64,000 nucleotides of DNA from Bdellovibrio sp. UBA4095 (GTDB lineage: Bacteria; Bdellovibrionota; Bdellovibrionia; Bdellovibrionales; Bdellovibrionaceae), in contig DFXZ01000007.1 of NCBI GenBank assembly GCA_002381805.1, positions 1 to 64,000 on the forward strand, read 5' to 3'. A program made the position numbers and the translations under genes. Positions 1 through 7,946 of this stretch are shown in pieces; the stretch's first letter is position 1; every line of letters starts with the position of its first letter. The notes below the pieces were generated by a model. That model saw only the letters and a list, made by a program, of their open reading frames with translations, had not been told where the DNA came from and did not search any database.

Positions 1-62
1 AATTTAGAATTTGATTTAAACCACTTCATTCTTAGCTGAATGAATTTTTAGAATTTACTGAC

Positions 63-95
63 AAGCCAGCGGCGCAAAACTGCTGGCTTTTTTTA
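63..95 (+). terminator. rho-independent terminator
   Basis: AAGCCAGC (63-70) pairs with GCTGGCTT (82-89), followed by a run of T. It probably ends a gene that lies left of the window. Confidence 0.75.
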
Positions 96-354
96 TGCGT
101 AATCCAGAACAGTAGCCATAGGTTATACGTGGCGACTCTTGCTACTCTGCTGGTCATGAAACCCACCAACGGACTTTTAAGGCAGGATTTGCTACCGCTG
201 GAGGCCAGTCACCAGCTTCCGGGTCAACTTCTAGCGTATTTGTGGCCAAAGTCCTTAAAGTCGTTTTAAAGCCAGTTCGAAGCTGATGGCTCGGCTCATC
301 GAAAGGATTCCTATGGTAGCCCACTTCGGTATAGGATTTGCTTAGCTCAAAACT
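96..354. other. gene-free leader, nothing firm
   Basis: No supported gene. One forward frame is open from about 130 to a TGA at 289 and reads like the tail of a small basic protein, but it has no convincing start or family match, so it may be a decayed gene end. No clear promoter or ribosome-binding site is visible before the protease at 355. Confidence 0.3.
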
Positions 355-1233
355 ATGACATCTAGAACAGACCTATTGCAAAACATCCTTCAGCCAGTGT
401 TGAAATATCTTACAATAGGAGCAATTTTTGTCCCTTTAAGCGCCTTTAGTCTAACAGGTGGCTTTGAAAGTAAGGATCCACGATTTGGTGGAGTCGTTAA
501 ATTTGAATTTGTGAGATCTTCGGACGGGGTATTTAGTTCAAAATTTTGCGGTGGAGCCGTGATTTCTGAATCCAAAATCCTGACGGCAAAACACTGTGTT
601 AAGTGGATTTTCAATCAAAGTGACAATGCCAAAGAGTTTGATATTGAACGCGATGTAATAGTTATTAGCAGTAACATGCTAAATGAGCCAAAAAGATTTA
701 AAATAGAATCTATTCAATTATCTCCGCCGACGACGTATTTTGATTTTGATTTAGCGATCATTGAGGTTAATGCGAGCTTAGAGCTTCCGCAGTATGAAAT
801 CTTAGACACTGTTAATCTCCATGAGGCCGACAAAATTTCTATAGTTACAGCAGGATATGGATGCGATTTGGTTGCTGATCCCACCTATTTAAACAGTGGA
901 GGGACAACCGTTAAAATAGGCGAGCGTAAAGTACAAAATTTTAATTCTATATACTTCCAACTTAAAAAACAAAATGTAGAGAATGCAAATTCATTTTGCC
1001 CCGGAGACTCCGGCAGTCCGGCATTCATTGATGTCGATGGCAAGCTAGTTGTGATCGGAGTCAATCAATCCCTCCGACTGGAAAAAATTATGGCGAGTGA
1101 TATAGACTCACATGGACATCTCAAGAAAAGTGCTTTTATCAATAGTAAGTTCAATACTGACCTCATTACTCGCGTTGATAAAATAGCTGACGACAATAAT
1201 AAATTTTGGTTACGGTCTATTCTGACGCATTAA
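355..1233 (+). CDS. secreted trypsin-like serine protease (S1 family)
   Basis: Chymotrypsin-fold endopeptidase, 292 residues, exported by an N-terminal hydrophobic signal (about residues 17-32). The catalytic triad is readable: His80 in TAKHC, Asp132 in DFDLAII, Ser219 in CPGDSGSP. The cysteine just after the active-site His and the CGG shortly before it are standard S1 features. Length suits a single catalytic domain with a short propeptide; ESKDPRFGGV is a plausible activation region. The start ATG lacks a good Shine-Dalgarno sequence, so the true start could differ slightly. It stands alone ahead of two repeat-flanked cassettes. Predatory bacteria carry many such proteases, so a role in prey or surface protein digestion is an inference. 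Confidence 0.88.
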   Translation: MTSRTDLLQNILQPVLKYLTIGAIFVPLSAFSLTGGFESKDPRFGGVVKFEFVRSSDGVFSSKFCGGAVISESKILTAKHCVKWIFNQSDNAKEFDIERDVIVISSNMLNEPKRFKIESIQLSPPTTYFDFDLAIIEVNASLELPQYEILDTVNLHEADKISIVTAGYGCDLVADPTYLNSGGTTVKIGERKVQNFNSIYFQLKKQNVENANSFCPGDSGSPAFIDVDGKLVVIGVNQSLRLEKIMASDIDSHGHLKKSAFINSKFNTDLITRVDKIADDNNKFWLRSILTH

Positions 1234-1390
1234 ACTCGAATATTCATGACTATTAAACTGGAATGAGCCCCGTAGATTAGACATTGAAGCTCCAATAAAC
1301 TTTTGATTGGGTCGATCGGCGGGGTTTAAATCTAATAAGTCAGCTTAGAACTCTGCTGATGTTTTTAATAATGTCGATTCAATCGGTAAA

Positions 1391-1540
1391 AATCCTCTGC
1401 AGCAGGGGAGCGAAGCCCTCCGGCGGCCCGAACTACGTGTCCGTAGGACACCGCCAAGCCTTTTCTTCAAGTAGATCCTGGGGTGTCGATCTAATAATCT
1501 GGGCAATTTTGGGTAAATTGCGGACTAGAATTATTCTTTT
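1391..1540 (+). repeat. repeat A, copy 1, with hairpin
   Basis: About 150 bp, closely similar to 2330-2480. It contains the hairpin GTGTCC-GTA-GGACAC (1437-1451). Each copy lies just upstream of a gene for an exported protein. Shared words include GCGAAGCCC, CTACGTGTCCGTAGGACACC and AATCTGGGC. It may be a leader RNA, promoter region or recombination scar. Short reading frames across it look fortuitous because the second copy does not keep them. Confidence 0.65.
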
Positions 1541-1618
1541 GCTTAACACTATCCCGCATCATCAATACTAGCTTTACTTAAAGAAATACGCCTAATAGCC
1601 TATTGGAAAGGTGGAACT

Positions 1619-2131
1619 ATGAAATTTTGTCTGATTACCATTTTAAGTTTTATTGTCACTTCACATTCGTATGCTTGCACTTTTGTTGAAACCAACTCAG
1701 GAATCTACACGGCTTCTAAGGTGATCTACACTTTTTATGAAGGCACTACGCTTGATTACGGACCAATCGACTTAGTGCTGCAAAAAACCACAGCAGGATT
1801 TCGAATTTCAAATTGTACTTTCCCGTTTGGAGGGGGAAGCATCAATTGCTCGACACCTGAAATTCAAGAAGATGATCGCGGGTTTTTCTATTTTGATCGG
1901 AAAGGAAAGAAAATTCAGATACCTGTCACCTGCAATGCTCACGAACTTAGTTTCAGCCACACTACTAAAGGAGATTGGACAGATCCTTGGGTGATCACGG
2001 CAGGTAATACTTCATGGAACTTCCAATTGCTCAAAGACGGGATGTACTTCAAACAAATCATAAAATTTAAGGGAACACAGGGGCAAGACTTGGTTGAATC
2101 ATTTCAAACTGGTCTCCTTATGCCTAAGTAG
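1619..2131 (+). CDS. secreted protein of unknown function
   Basis: 170 residues with a clear signal peptide (residues 1-18, cleavage near SYA-C). The mature part has four further cysteines, after the one next to the cleavage site, consistent with periplasmic or extracellular disulfides, and is rich in aromatic residues and beta-type sequence. No family was recognised. The start is supported by GGAAAGGTGG a few bases before the ATG. It sits in a cassette: repeat A upstream, terminator-containing repeat B directly downstream. Small exported Cys proteins like this are often lineage-specific; its place in an element suggests transfer. Confidence 0.75.
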   Translation: MKFCLITILSFIVTSHSYACTFVETNSGIYTASKVIYTFYEGTTLDYGPIDLVLQKTTAGFRISNCTFPFGGGSINCSTPEIQEDDRGFFYFDRKGKKIQIPVTCNAHELSFSHTTKGDWTDPWVITAGNTSWNFQLLKDGMYFKQIIKFKGTQGQDLVESFQTGLLMPK

Positions 2132-2156
2132 ACTTAGATTCAATTGTTTTTAATTC

Positions 2157-2292
2157 AAAGCCTGTCCAGAAATGGACGGGCTTTTTGGTTTTAGGGTCCG
2201 GAGAGAATAGGCTGATCTGACGTGATGGCCCAACAGTTCAAAGAAAAGCTAGTTAGCTTTTTCGCATAGACTTTGACGTGGGAGGCTTTGCG
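2157..2292 (+). repeat. repeat B, copy 1 (terminator plus former gene leader)
   Basis: About 135 bp, matched at 3625-3757. Positions 2171-2217 are identical over 47 bp to 3639-3685. The 5' part is a rho-independent terminator (GTCC/GGAC stem flanked by AAAGCC and GGCTTTTT, 2157-2186). The 3' part ends in GGGAGGCTTTGC, which corresponds to GGGAGGCTATGC, the ribosome-binding site of the VirB5-like gene in copy 2. In copy 1 no start codon follows, so this copy looks like an orphaned leader. Confidence 0.75.
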
Positions 2293-2329
2293 GTTTTGAT
2301 TCTTGGTAAGTCCCACTAGATATCAGTAG

Positions 2330-2480
2330 TGTCCTTGGAGCAGGAGAGCGAAGCCCTTCTGCGGCCCGTACTACGTGTCCGTAGGACACCGCCAATCCGC
2401 TATCTTCAGGTAGACCTCGGGAGTCGAATTAAAAATCTGGGCTATTTTGGACAGATTTTGGCTTTAAACTATTCCTTTAT
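2330..2480 (+). repeat. repeat A, copy 2, with hairpin
   Basis: Second copy of repeat A, with the same GTGTCC-GTA-GGACAC hairpin at 2375-2389. It ends about 20-50 bases before the next coding sequence, so it may be that gene's promoter and leader. Confidence 0.65.
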
Positions 2481-2528
2481 TGATCGGTTATAAACGAGAT
2501 GATATGGATCAGCGCAATGGCGGGGCCA

Positions 2529-3602
2529 ATGAAAACTATTTCGACTATTTTATTAATAGGCTTCTACTTTATTATTAGTTCGGCTCATGCAGCTACCTGT
2601 TTTGAGTCAACTCCAGAAATGGCCACTCTGCCGTATCTGGGAAAACTTAAATATAAAAACAAAGTCGTCTTTCTATTAGGGGAAGATCACCGCCAAAATG
2701 ATAAAAACTTGAAGATCTTAAATGACGTATTTTCTGCGGCCTCCAATTGCCAAGTAGGATACTTCATGGAGGGCTACGTTGTTGGTGATCCGCGCTCGCT
2801 ATTTCTTTATTTTGGACAGAAAGATCATCGAGAAATTCTTTATTTAACGAAGGTGATTTTGCCCTTAGAGGACTTCAAAAGTCTTTATTTAGAAAAATTG
2901 CTCAGCATATATCTATATGCAGTTCAAGCTTTAGGAAGTGGACATCCAGATGGTAATCTACTAGCGAAGCAAAATGCAGCCGAAGCATTTGCCAGTTTAC
3001 TCATTTTTTCATCCAAATCTCAGATCGCCTACGAGCAGTTAACTTCTAATCTGGATCGATTCGATCTACTGGGCGAGATGCAAGATCGTTTTGTTATGCT
3101 GTATAAGACCTACGAAATGGGATATCTTCAAGCATTCGACTACAACGACGGCTTCAGAAAAATGTACGCTCGTTATGGAAGTATCATGAGTCACCCATAC
3201 CTGATCGCATCGGAATCATTTCCAGTTAAAATGGCTATTATGATTTCCGACAAAGATATGAATTATCTAATTCGGCTGAAACAGTTCGCGGCAGAGCAAA
3301 TTTCTTCAATTAGTGCAGGTTATAAAGAAAATCCGAGAAGACAAGTAGTCCTCAAAGATTTTTTATTAGATCCTAGCCAAACAGCTCAAGATCAAGTTTT
3401 GGTAAATTGGCGAAATGAAGACATGGCGAAAAATATTCAAACTTTCGGATTAACAAATTCTTTGGATTATATATTCATTAGAGTTGGTGCCGCACATGTT
3501 CGAGGGCTAATGCAAGAGCTTAACAAAAACGATGATAAGTTTGAACTTATCGAGGAAAAAATTGATCCTCAATATAAAGGTATAATTGATCCGCAGCCGT
3601 GA
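2529..3602 (+). CDS. exported protein, possible TraB/ChaN/EreA-like fold
   Basis: 357 residues from the ATG at 2529, chosen because GGCGGGG precedes it and the following residues form a good signal peptide (1-22); an upstream in-frame ATG at 2499 would spoil the signal. Two motifs stand out: GEDH (51-54) near the N-terminus, and GAAH (320-323) followed by VRG near the C-terminus. That pairing, a GExH-type motif early and GxxH late, is typical of the TraB/PrgY-TIKI and ChaN/EreA-like superfamily of putative metal-dependent enzymes. The substrate cannot be told. The gene is bracketed by repeats A and B and could be excised by recombination between the two B copies. Confidence 0.55.
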   Translation: MKTISTILLIGFYFIISSAHAATCFESTPEMATLPYLGKLKYKNKVVFLLGEDHRQNDKNLKILNDVFSAASNCQVGYFMEGYVVGDPRSLFLYFGQKDHREILYLTKVILPLEDFKSLYLEKLLSIYLYAVQALGSGHPDGNLLAKQNAAEAFASLLIFSSKSQIAYEQLTSNLDRFDLLGEMQDRFVMLYKTYEMGYLQAFDYNDGFRKMYARYGSIMSHPYLIASESFPVKMAIMISDKDMNYLIRLKQFAAEQISSISAGYKENPRRQVVLKDFLLDPSQTAQDQVLVNWRNEDMAKNIQTFGLTNSLDYIFIRVGAAHVRGLMQELNKNDDKFELIEEKIDPQYKGIIDPQP

Positions 3603-3624
3603 CAAAAACACTTGCTTTTGATCC

Positions 3625-3757
3625 ATAGGCCGTTCAGTAATGGACGGGCTTTTTGGTTTTAGGGTCCGGAGAGAATAGGCTGATCGGACGTGAGGCCTCA
3701 ATAGTTCAAAGAAAAGCTATCTAGCGTTTTTGCATAGAGCTTCCCTTGGGAGGCTAT
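3625..3757 (+). repeat. repeat B, copy 2: terminator plus leader of the secretion operon
   Basis: Terminator stem CCGTTCA/TGGACGG with the following T-run (3627-3655) ends the preceding cassette; the rest is the leader of the VirB5-like gene, ending in its ribosome-binding site GGGAGG. It is 47 bp identical (3639-3685) and about 130 bp similar to 2157-2292. Confidence 0.75.
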
Positions 3758-3760
3758 GCA

Positions 3761-4336
3761 ATGAAAATTCTGATTGTCATTATTATCGTTCAAAATTTCG
3801 CAAACAACGCGCATGCCTTTAATCCGGCGGCGTTTATTGGTGGGATTCAGGCTGTAAGCGGGATTCTACAGCATAAATCTGAGTTCGAGGAAATGGCCGG
3901 GCTCGGAATCGAACTCGTCAGTCTGCTTGAAGATCTCAATGTTGACGACAGCTCAGAACAAGACGTAAACCAGGCCGTGCAGAAACTGCAAGAGCTGGAT
4001 CAAAAGCTCATGAAAATGCGTTCCGTTCACTCCGCAATCACTTCGTCCATGAAAGACGAAATCCGCAGAGCCAACACCCTCAAAGAACAAATTAGAACCC
4101 TCAAGGCCATGATCGGAAAAACCAAACGAATCGCAGACCTAATGAGCCAAACCCCCAAAGCCGGAGCTGCCGCCGCCGACGTGCAAAGCATTCAGCTCAA
4201 TACAATGATCTTAAATGAACTGCAAACATCTCGCAGAGCAAGAGACCTCGTACAAATGAAAAAAGCTCAATCCCGGGCTGAGCGATATATCTATATGGAT
4301 GAACTGCGCCGCGAGTATGAGGGTTCTGCTCGATGA
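3761..4336 (+). CDS. VirB5/TrbJ-like periplasmic protein
   Basis: 191 residues, start at the ATG behind GGGAGG. It has a signal peptide (about 1-20, ending NAHA) and a mostly helical, coiled-coil body (roughly 75-185) rich in Lys, Glu, Leu and Met. VirB5/TrbJ proteins are exported helical proteins placed at the pilus tip, encoded immediately before the VirB6/TrbL channel protein. The match in size, export, helix content and gene order supports the call, although sequence conservation in this family is poor. It overlaps the next gene by ATGA. It is the first gene of a five-gene operon whose leader is repeat B. Confidence 0.6.
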   Translation: MKILIVIIIVQNFANNAHAFNPAAFIGGIQAVSGILQHKSEFEEMAGLGIELVSLLEDLNVDDSSEQDVNQAVQKLQELDQKLMKMRSVHSAITSSMKDEIRRANTLKEQIRTLKAMIGKTKRIADLMSQTPKAGAAAADVQSIQLNTMILNELQTSRRARDLVQMKKAQSRAERYIYMDELRREYEGSAR

Positions 4337-5046
4337 ACGCCTTTTCACCTATCAGTGAAGCTGTGCTAACGGCAGTGCTCGCCGTCTATCAGCAGACCAG
4401 CAATATCACCCTAGGACTGATGGGGATGATCCTATCCGTAAGAGTGGCGTTTTTGATTTCGCAGTTCGCTAGCGCCAGCTGTTACGGGGAAGTGTTTAAA
4501 GAACTGATCGCTTACCTGGGTATTTCGAACTTATTTCCGTTACTGGTTCGGCTCATTCTTAATTCTATTAACGGTGTCCTGAGTCGCCTTTCCTATAGCT
4601 CAACCAGCAAACCCTTTGGAAGTTCGCTGGACGTGCTGACAAAGCTTTTCAATAACAGTCAGTATTTTGAAGTGATCATGGGCATCGGCGATATCTTTAT
4701 AGGGGCTATCTCAAAATCTGCTTACTCCGTGGTGCTGGCCGTATTTGTGGCGATTGCGCCAGTTGTATTTTTGCTCGGTTTAACTTTTGGAATGAAAGGC
4801 AAGATCATCATGTACTTTTCAACCTTCATTGCTATAGCACTTTGGCCGGTGCTGTGGAATTTGTTAGGGCTTCTGGGTAATAAGCTCTCTTCCAGTATGG
4901 GCAGCTCACAGATTGCCAGCATGAGCTTCGCGATGGTGATTTATTTCCTACAGCTATTATCGCCAGTGTTCTCGATTTTGCTCTTTACGACCTTAAACCC
5001 TGCGGGCGCCCTTAAAAGGTCTGCATCGATGGTGAGGCTCAAATGA
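4333..5046 (+). CDS. VirB6/TrbL-like inner-membrane channel protein
   Basis: 237 residues with five or six hydrophobic segments (about residues 10-45, 52-75, 105-130, 132-155, 160-185, 195-222). Family members form the polytopic inner-membrane part of type IV secretion channels. The protein is somewhat short compared with many VirB6 (about 300 residues), as in minimal systems. It overlaps the neighbours on both sides by ATGA, which indicates translational coupling. The call depends heavily on operon position between VirB5-like and VirB8-like genes. Confidence 0.65.
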   Translation: MNAFSPISEAVLTAVLAVYQQTSNITLGLMGMILSVRVAFLISQFASASCYGEVFKELIAYLGISNLFPLLVRLILNSINGVLSRLSYSSTSKPFGSSLDVLTKLFNNSQYFEVIMGIGDIFIGAISKSAYSVVLAVFVAIAPVVFLLGLTFGMKGKIIMYFSTFIAIALWPVLWNLLGLLGNKLSSSMGSSQIASMSFAMVIYFLQLLSPVFSILLFTTLNPAGALKRSASMVRLK

Positions 5047-5609
5047 TTTGGAACTATGTTTTCAAAAGCACGCTTTTTAGAAATGAGCTCAAGCACTGGG
5101 CTTTAATCATAAGTCTTTTTGTTTGGGCCGTATTTGCGACGGCCATGGCAGTGGTGAGAAAAGACAAGGTAGTATTGGTCACACTTGATAAGGATGGTTT
5201 TGCTAGGATCATCACTGATACGAACGACTTACTTCTAAAGAAAGAAATGGGCGCATTCATAAACCATTTCCTAAGTCTTTATTATGGCTATTCAGACAAA
5301 GATTTTCTGAACCGCATTGGCGACGCCACGGATTTAATGACTGATGAACTGTGGCTGCAGAAAAAAGAAGACCTGGTAAAAATCAGCGAAGATCTAAAAG
5401 CCATGCCATTGATCCAAGAAGTTAAAGTTCTTTCTATTGACCTGGTCTCAGAAAACAAACTTGAAGCGGAACTTGAGCTTTCGATTACGACCCGGCTGCA
5501 AGCCACTAAGGCAAGGCTCAGAGTTGAAGTAGAACTTAAACATGCTCCAAGGACACTTAAACGCCCCTGGGGCTATCAAATTGCTGGGCTGGTGGAACAT
5601 GTTCTTTAA
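5043..5609 (+). CDS. VirB8/TraE/TrbF-like assembly factor
   Basis: 188 residues: a short cytosolic N-terminus, one membrane segment (about 19-39), then a periplasmic domain of the size and alternating helix/strand character of the NTF2-like VirB8 fold. VirB8-family proteins nucleate the inner-membrane complex and contact VirB9 and VirB10, whose likely genes follow directly. The last 11 bases overlap the start of the next gene. Secretion-type membership is clearer from topology and context than from individual residues. Confidence 0.65.
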   Translation: MIWNYVFKSTLFRNELKHWALIISLFVWAVFATAMAVVRKDKVVLVTLDKDGFARIITDTNDLLLKKEMGAFINHFLSLYYGYSDKDFLNRIGDATDLMTDELWLQKKEDLVKISEDLKAMPLIQEVKVLSIDLVSENKLEAELELSITTRLQATKARLRVEVELKHAPRTLKRPWGYQIAGLVEHVL

Positions 5610-6042
5610 ACTATTACTTTCAGCTCTAGCATTATTGCTCATGACATCAGTCACTCATGCAAAGGTTCAAAGGATCTCTTCCATATCAAAAAACCTGGGC
5701 CAGGTTGAAAAGATCTACCTTAATGACGGGCTCATCAGTGTGATCGAACTACCTGAAGCTGTGGCGGAGATAAGAATAGGAAATCAAAAAGACTTTAAGA
5801 TCATTCCGTCTGAAAAGTTTCCAAACGAGCTAACGCTTTTTCTCGCCAAAGGGACGAGGGATGTCTTTACAAACTTGATCGTAAGGACGGGCAGAGGAGT
5901 TTATGTTTTTGACCTCATAAGCAGCAGATCCAATCACCAGGATTATCTAAAAGTGACTGGAGCTTATGGACGACCAGTCTCCAACAATGATCAATCTTCA
6001 AAGCTAGTACAAAAAGTCTTGATCGAAGGAAGAGTAAAATGA
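5599..6042 (+). CDS. VirB9/TraK-like outer-membrane complex component
   Basis: 147 residues from the ATG at 5599 (GGTGG before it); signal peptide 1-21 ending THA. The body (about 30-120) is a beta-rich domain with repeated short strands, including a conserved-looking LFLAKGTRDVFTNLIV stretch, like the N-terminal domain of VirB9/CagX/TraK proteins. Full VirB9 is about 270-300 residues, so the C-terminal VirB7-binding domain is missing: either a short variant or a reduced system. It overlaps the next gene by ATGA. Confidence 0.6.
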   Translation: MFFKLLLSALALLLMTSVTHAKVQRISSISKNLGQVEKIYLNDGLISVIELPEAVAEIRIGNQKDFKIIPSEKFPNELTLFLAKGTRDVFTNLIVRTGRGVYVFDLISSRSNHQDYLKVTGAYGRPVSNNDQSSKLVQKVLIEGRVK

Positions 6043-6788
6043 TGAGCGCACCTTTAGCATTTTTAGTTCTACTCGCGGCTGGGAACTCCCAAGCCAGAGA
6101 AAATCTCTTTCGAGCCAAAGAAGTACCGGCTATGGAAAAACGCGCTGACAAAACATCTATGCCCGCAAAACAAAAGAAGAAAACAGCACCGCAAGCTCAC
6201 GGTAATCTGGCTCAAGCTAAAAGCGAAGCGGAAATCTCAGCGGGAGGCCAGGGCGGAGTGATCACACCAAAAGGTCTCATCAAGCATCCTGACCTCAAGC
6301 CCGGCATGCGTCTTGTCGTTGAAATTGAAGACAAAGTTATATCATTTGCCGAATCCAAAACGCCCGTGATCGCAAAAATTCTTAACAAAGGTTTTGAAGG
6401 AATGGTTCTCATTGGCGATGCAAGTCTAGAACCAAATAGCAAAAACATCGCTATCACCTTCAATCGCCTTTCAAGCCAAACTGAAAACGCTGTCTATCAG
6501 CTCTTGGGTAGCGCCCATGCTGAAGGGGAGTATCACACTAATAGCGACAAGCTGTTCGTTGCCGAATTCCTAAGCGCAGCTGCCGCAGGATTTGTCGAAT
6601 CTAGCGTTCAGCGCGATCAAGGAGTGCTAGGTAATTATATTGAAAAGCCGAGCGTGGAGAATTATGCAAAGAGGGGGGTGGGGGAGGCACTCGGAAAAAG
6701 TAGTGAGAGGTTTGCGGAGAGGGTACGATCAGCGAGAGAGTTTAGTATATTGTCGCCAACAATAGTACACGCGCTGATCTTGGAGTGA
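6039..6788 (+). CDS. VirB10/TrbI/TraB-like channel protein
   Basis: 249 residues. A short N-terminal hydrophobic stretch (1-18) is followed by a charged low-complexity linker (about 20-75) and a beta-rich domain beginning near KPGMRLVVEIEDKV, then PVIAKIL and a later Gly-rich helix-forming region. The KPG-strand-PV-A-strand order is the core of the VirB10/TrbI C-terminal domain, which forms the outer-membrane pore of the secretion complex. Typical VirB10 is 360-430 residues, with a cytosolic N-terminal part; that part seems absent, and the N-terminus could even be a cleaved signal. It is the last gene of the block; no VirB4 or VirB11 ATPase follows. Confidence 0.65.
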   Translation: MMSAPLAFLVLLAAGNSQARENLFRAKEVPAMEKRADKTSMPAKQKKKTAPQAHGNLAQAKSEAEISAGGQGGVITPKGLIKHPDLKPGMRLVVEIEDKVISFAESKTPVIAKILNKGFEGMVLIGDASLEPNSKNIAITFNRLSSQTENAVYQLLGSAHAEGEYHTNSDKLFVAEFLSAAAAGFVESSVQRDQGVLGNYIEKPSVENYAKRGVGEALGKSSERFAERVRSAREFSILSPTIVHALILE

Positions 6789-7028
6789 TGAAAAGAACCC
6801 ATCTACTTTGTTGTCGGGGATGCTCGAATCCTCGACGTACTATTAGTACGCCTCCGGTATCAAACATCCCTTCCGCCACGTATCTGGATCCTTTTGATCA
6901 CTCCCTTAAAAGACGGTAAATAAAAATCTCCTCGTAACAATCCTACGTTTGAGCGGGTGAAGAATATATCCGCGAACCCGGCCTCCATGTCCAGAGGACA
7001 TCGCTGACAATTTAAGTTTCATTTCTGA

Positions 7029-7871
7029 TTATTTGTCGTTGGTGAGGACGCGGGAGTTGGTGCCGAAGGTGGCGGAGAGGTGAGCTGTTTGTAAATTTTG
7101 ATAGCGGAGCGGATTTGCCTCATCCTTTTTGATGAAACAACTAATGCTTTCAACGCCGTCTTTCGAATTGTTGGCAATGATTTTGATCCCAACGAACCCG
7201 CCAGGAATTGTTACCGGGTGCTCGACTGACTTTACAAAAAATGAGATTAGCTTGACAGGAAAATTAATGAACCTTTCCAAGTCGGCAATCTTTATCGAGC
7301 AAAACGGGATATCTTCATTGAGAATGCCTTTATGTCCCTGCGGAATAAAGTTTCTGTTTTGAAAGACAAGTTTATTAGACTGCATCCGTGCGGCAAGCTC
7401 TTGCAGGTAGTTGATATAGTCGTCATCTGATTCTAGATGGAACAAATGACCCGTTTTAATATCAACTAAGCGATGCAATGCGGGAAAACGAGGGTGGGGT
7501 AAGGATCTCTCGACCAGAGCTTTTAACGATGGCGTAATCGCTATGCGGTGGCCAGTCTTTTTTAACCACCCTTTCGTATCCAAACCCGGGAAGTTTTCAA
7601 GCCAATCATCTACTTTACCTAGATCCTCAGTCTGATCTAGCGACTGACCAAAAGAGGCCTTTTCTGTTTGTTGAACGGGCCTAACCGGTAGGGCTGCAAC
7701 ATCGCTCGACGGTAATTGCATTTTTGGAGTAGAGGCAGCAGACCTTTCGGTAGGCTGCTCTATTTTGGTTTTATGAGACGAGTTGTCGTTGTCACTGTTC
7801 TGGAAGTGATAAGCTGTTGCCATTAAGAGTATTGTTAAAACAATGATCGCGTAGCTGGTTTTGCTATTCAA
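7029..7871 (-). CDS. membrane-anchored periplasmic protein, paralog 1
   Basis: About 280 residues, unknown family. A TTG at 7871-7869 is the best start because GGAGGT lies five bases before it; a GTG at 7877 overlaps that Shine-Dalgarno sequence. An N-terminal anchor (SYAIIVLTILLMATAYHF) is followed by a low-complexity linker (about 25-85) and a globular domain with two conserved cysteines (IPFC, SISCF). The upstream neighbour on the same strand is a paralog with a nearly identical anchor and leader. Conserved blocks are FPGL, LVDIK, LVFQN, IPFC, ESISCF and the final LQ-HL-TF segment. Role unknown; element-borne exclusion or immunity functions are possible but unproven. Confidence 0.65.
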   Translation of the reverse strand: MNSKTSYAIIVLTILLMATAYHFQNSDNDNSSHKTKIEQPTERSAASTPKMQLPSSDVAALPVRPVQQTEKASFGQSLDQTEDLGKVDDWLENFPGLDTKGWLKKTGHRIAITPSLKALVERSLPHPRFPALHRLVDIKTGHLFHLESDDDYINYLQELAARMQSNKLVFQNRNFIPQGHKGILNEDIPFCSIKIADLERFINFPVKLISFFVKSVEHPVTIPGGFVGIKIIANNSKDGVESISCFIKKDEANPLRYQNLQTAHLSATFGTNSRVLTNDK

Positions 7872-7946
7872 AAACACCTCCGTTGATCAGGCAGATTCTT
7901 AAAGCTAATACTTCTTGGCGCGAAGAATATAAACATATACTTAATA

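Noticed and set aside
1359..1571. 70-residue frame over repeat A copy 1
   Set aside because: The second copy of the repeat does not keep the frame; composition and lack of a ribosome-binding site suggest a chance frame.
6789..7028. Third full copy of repeat A
   Set aside because: Only a short hairpin near 6985 is similar; flanks do not align, so it is mentioned as a weak relative only.
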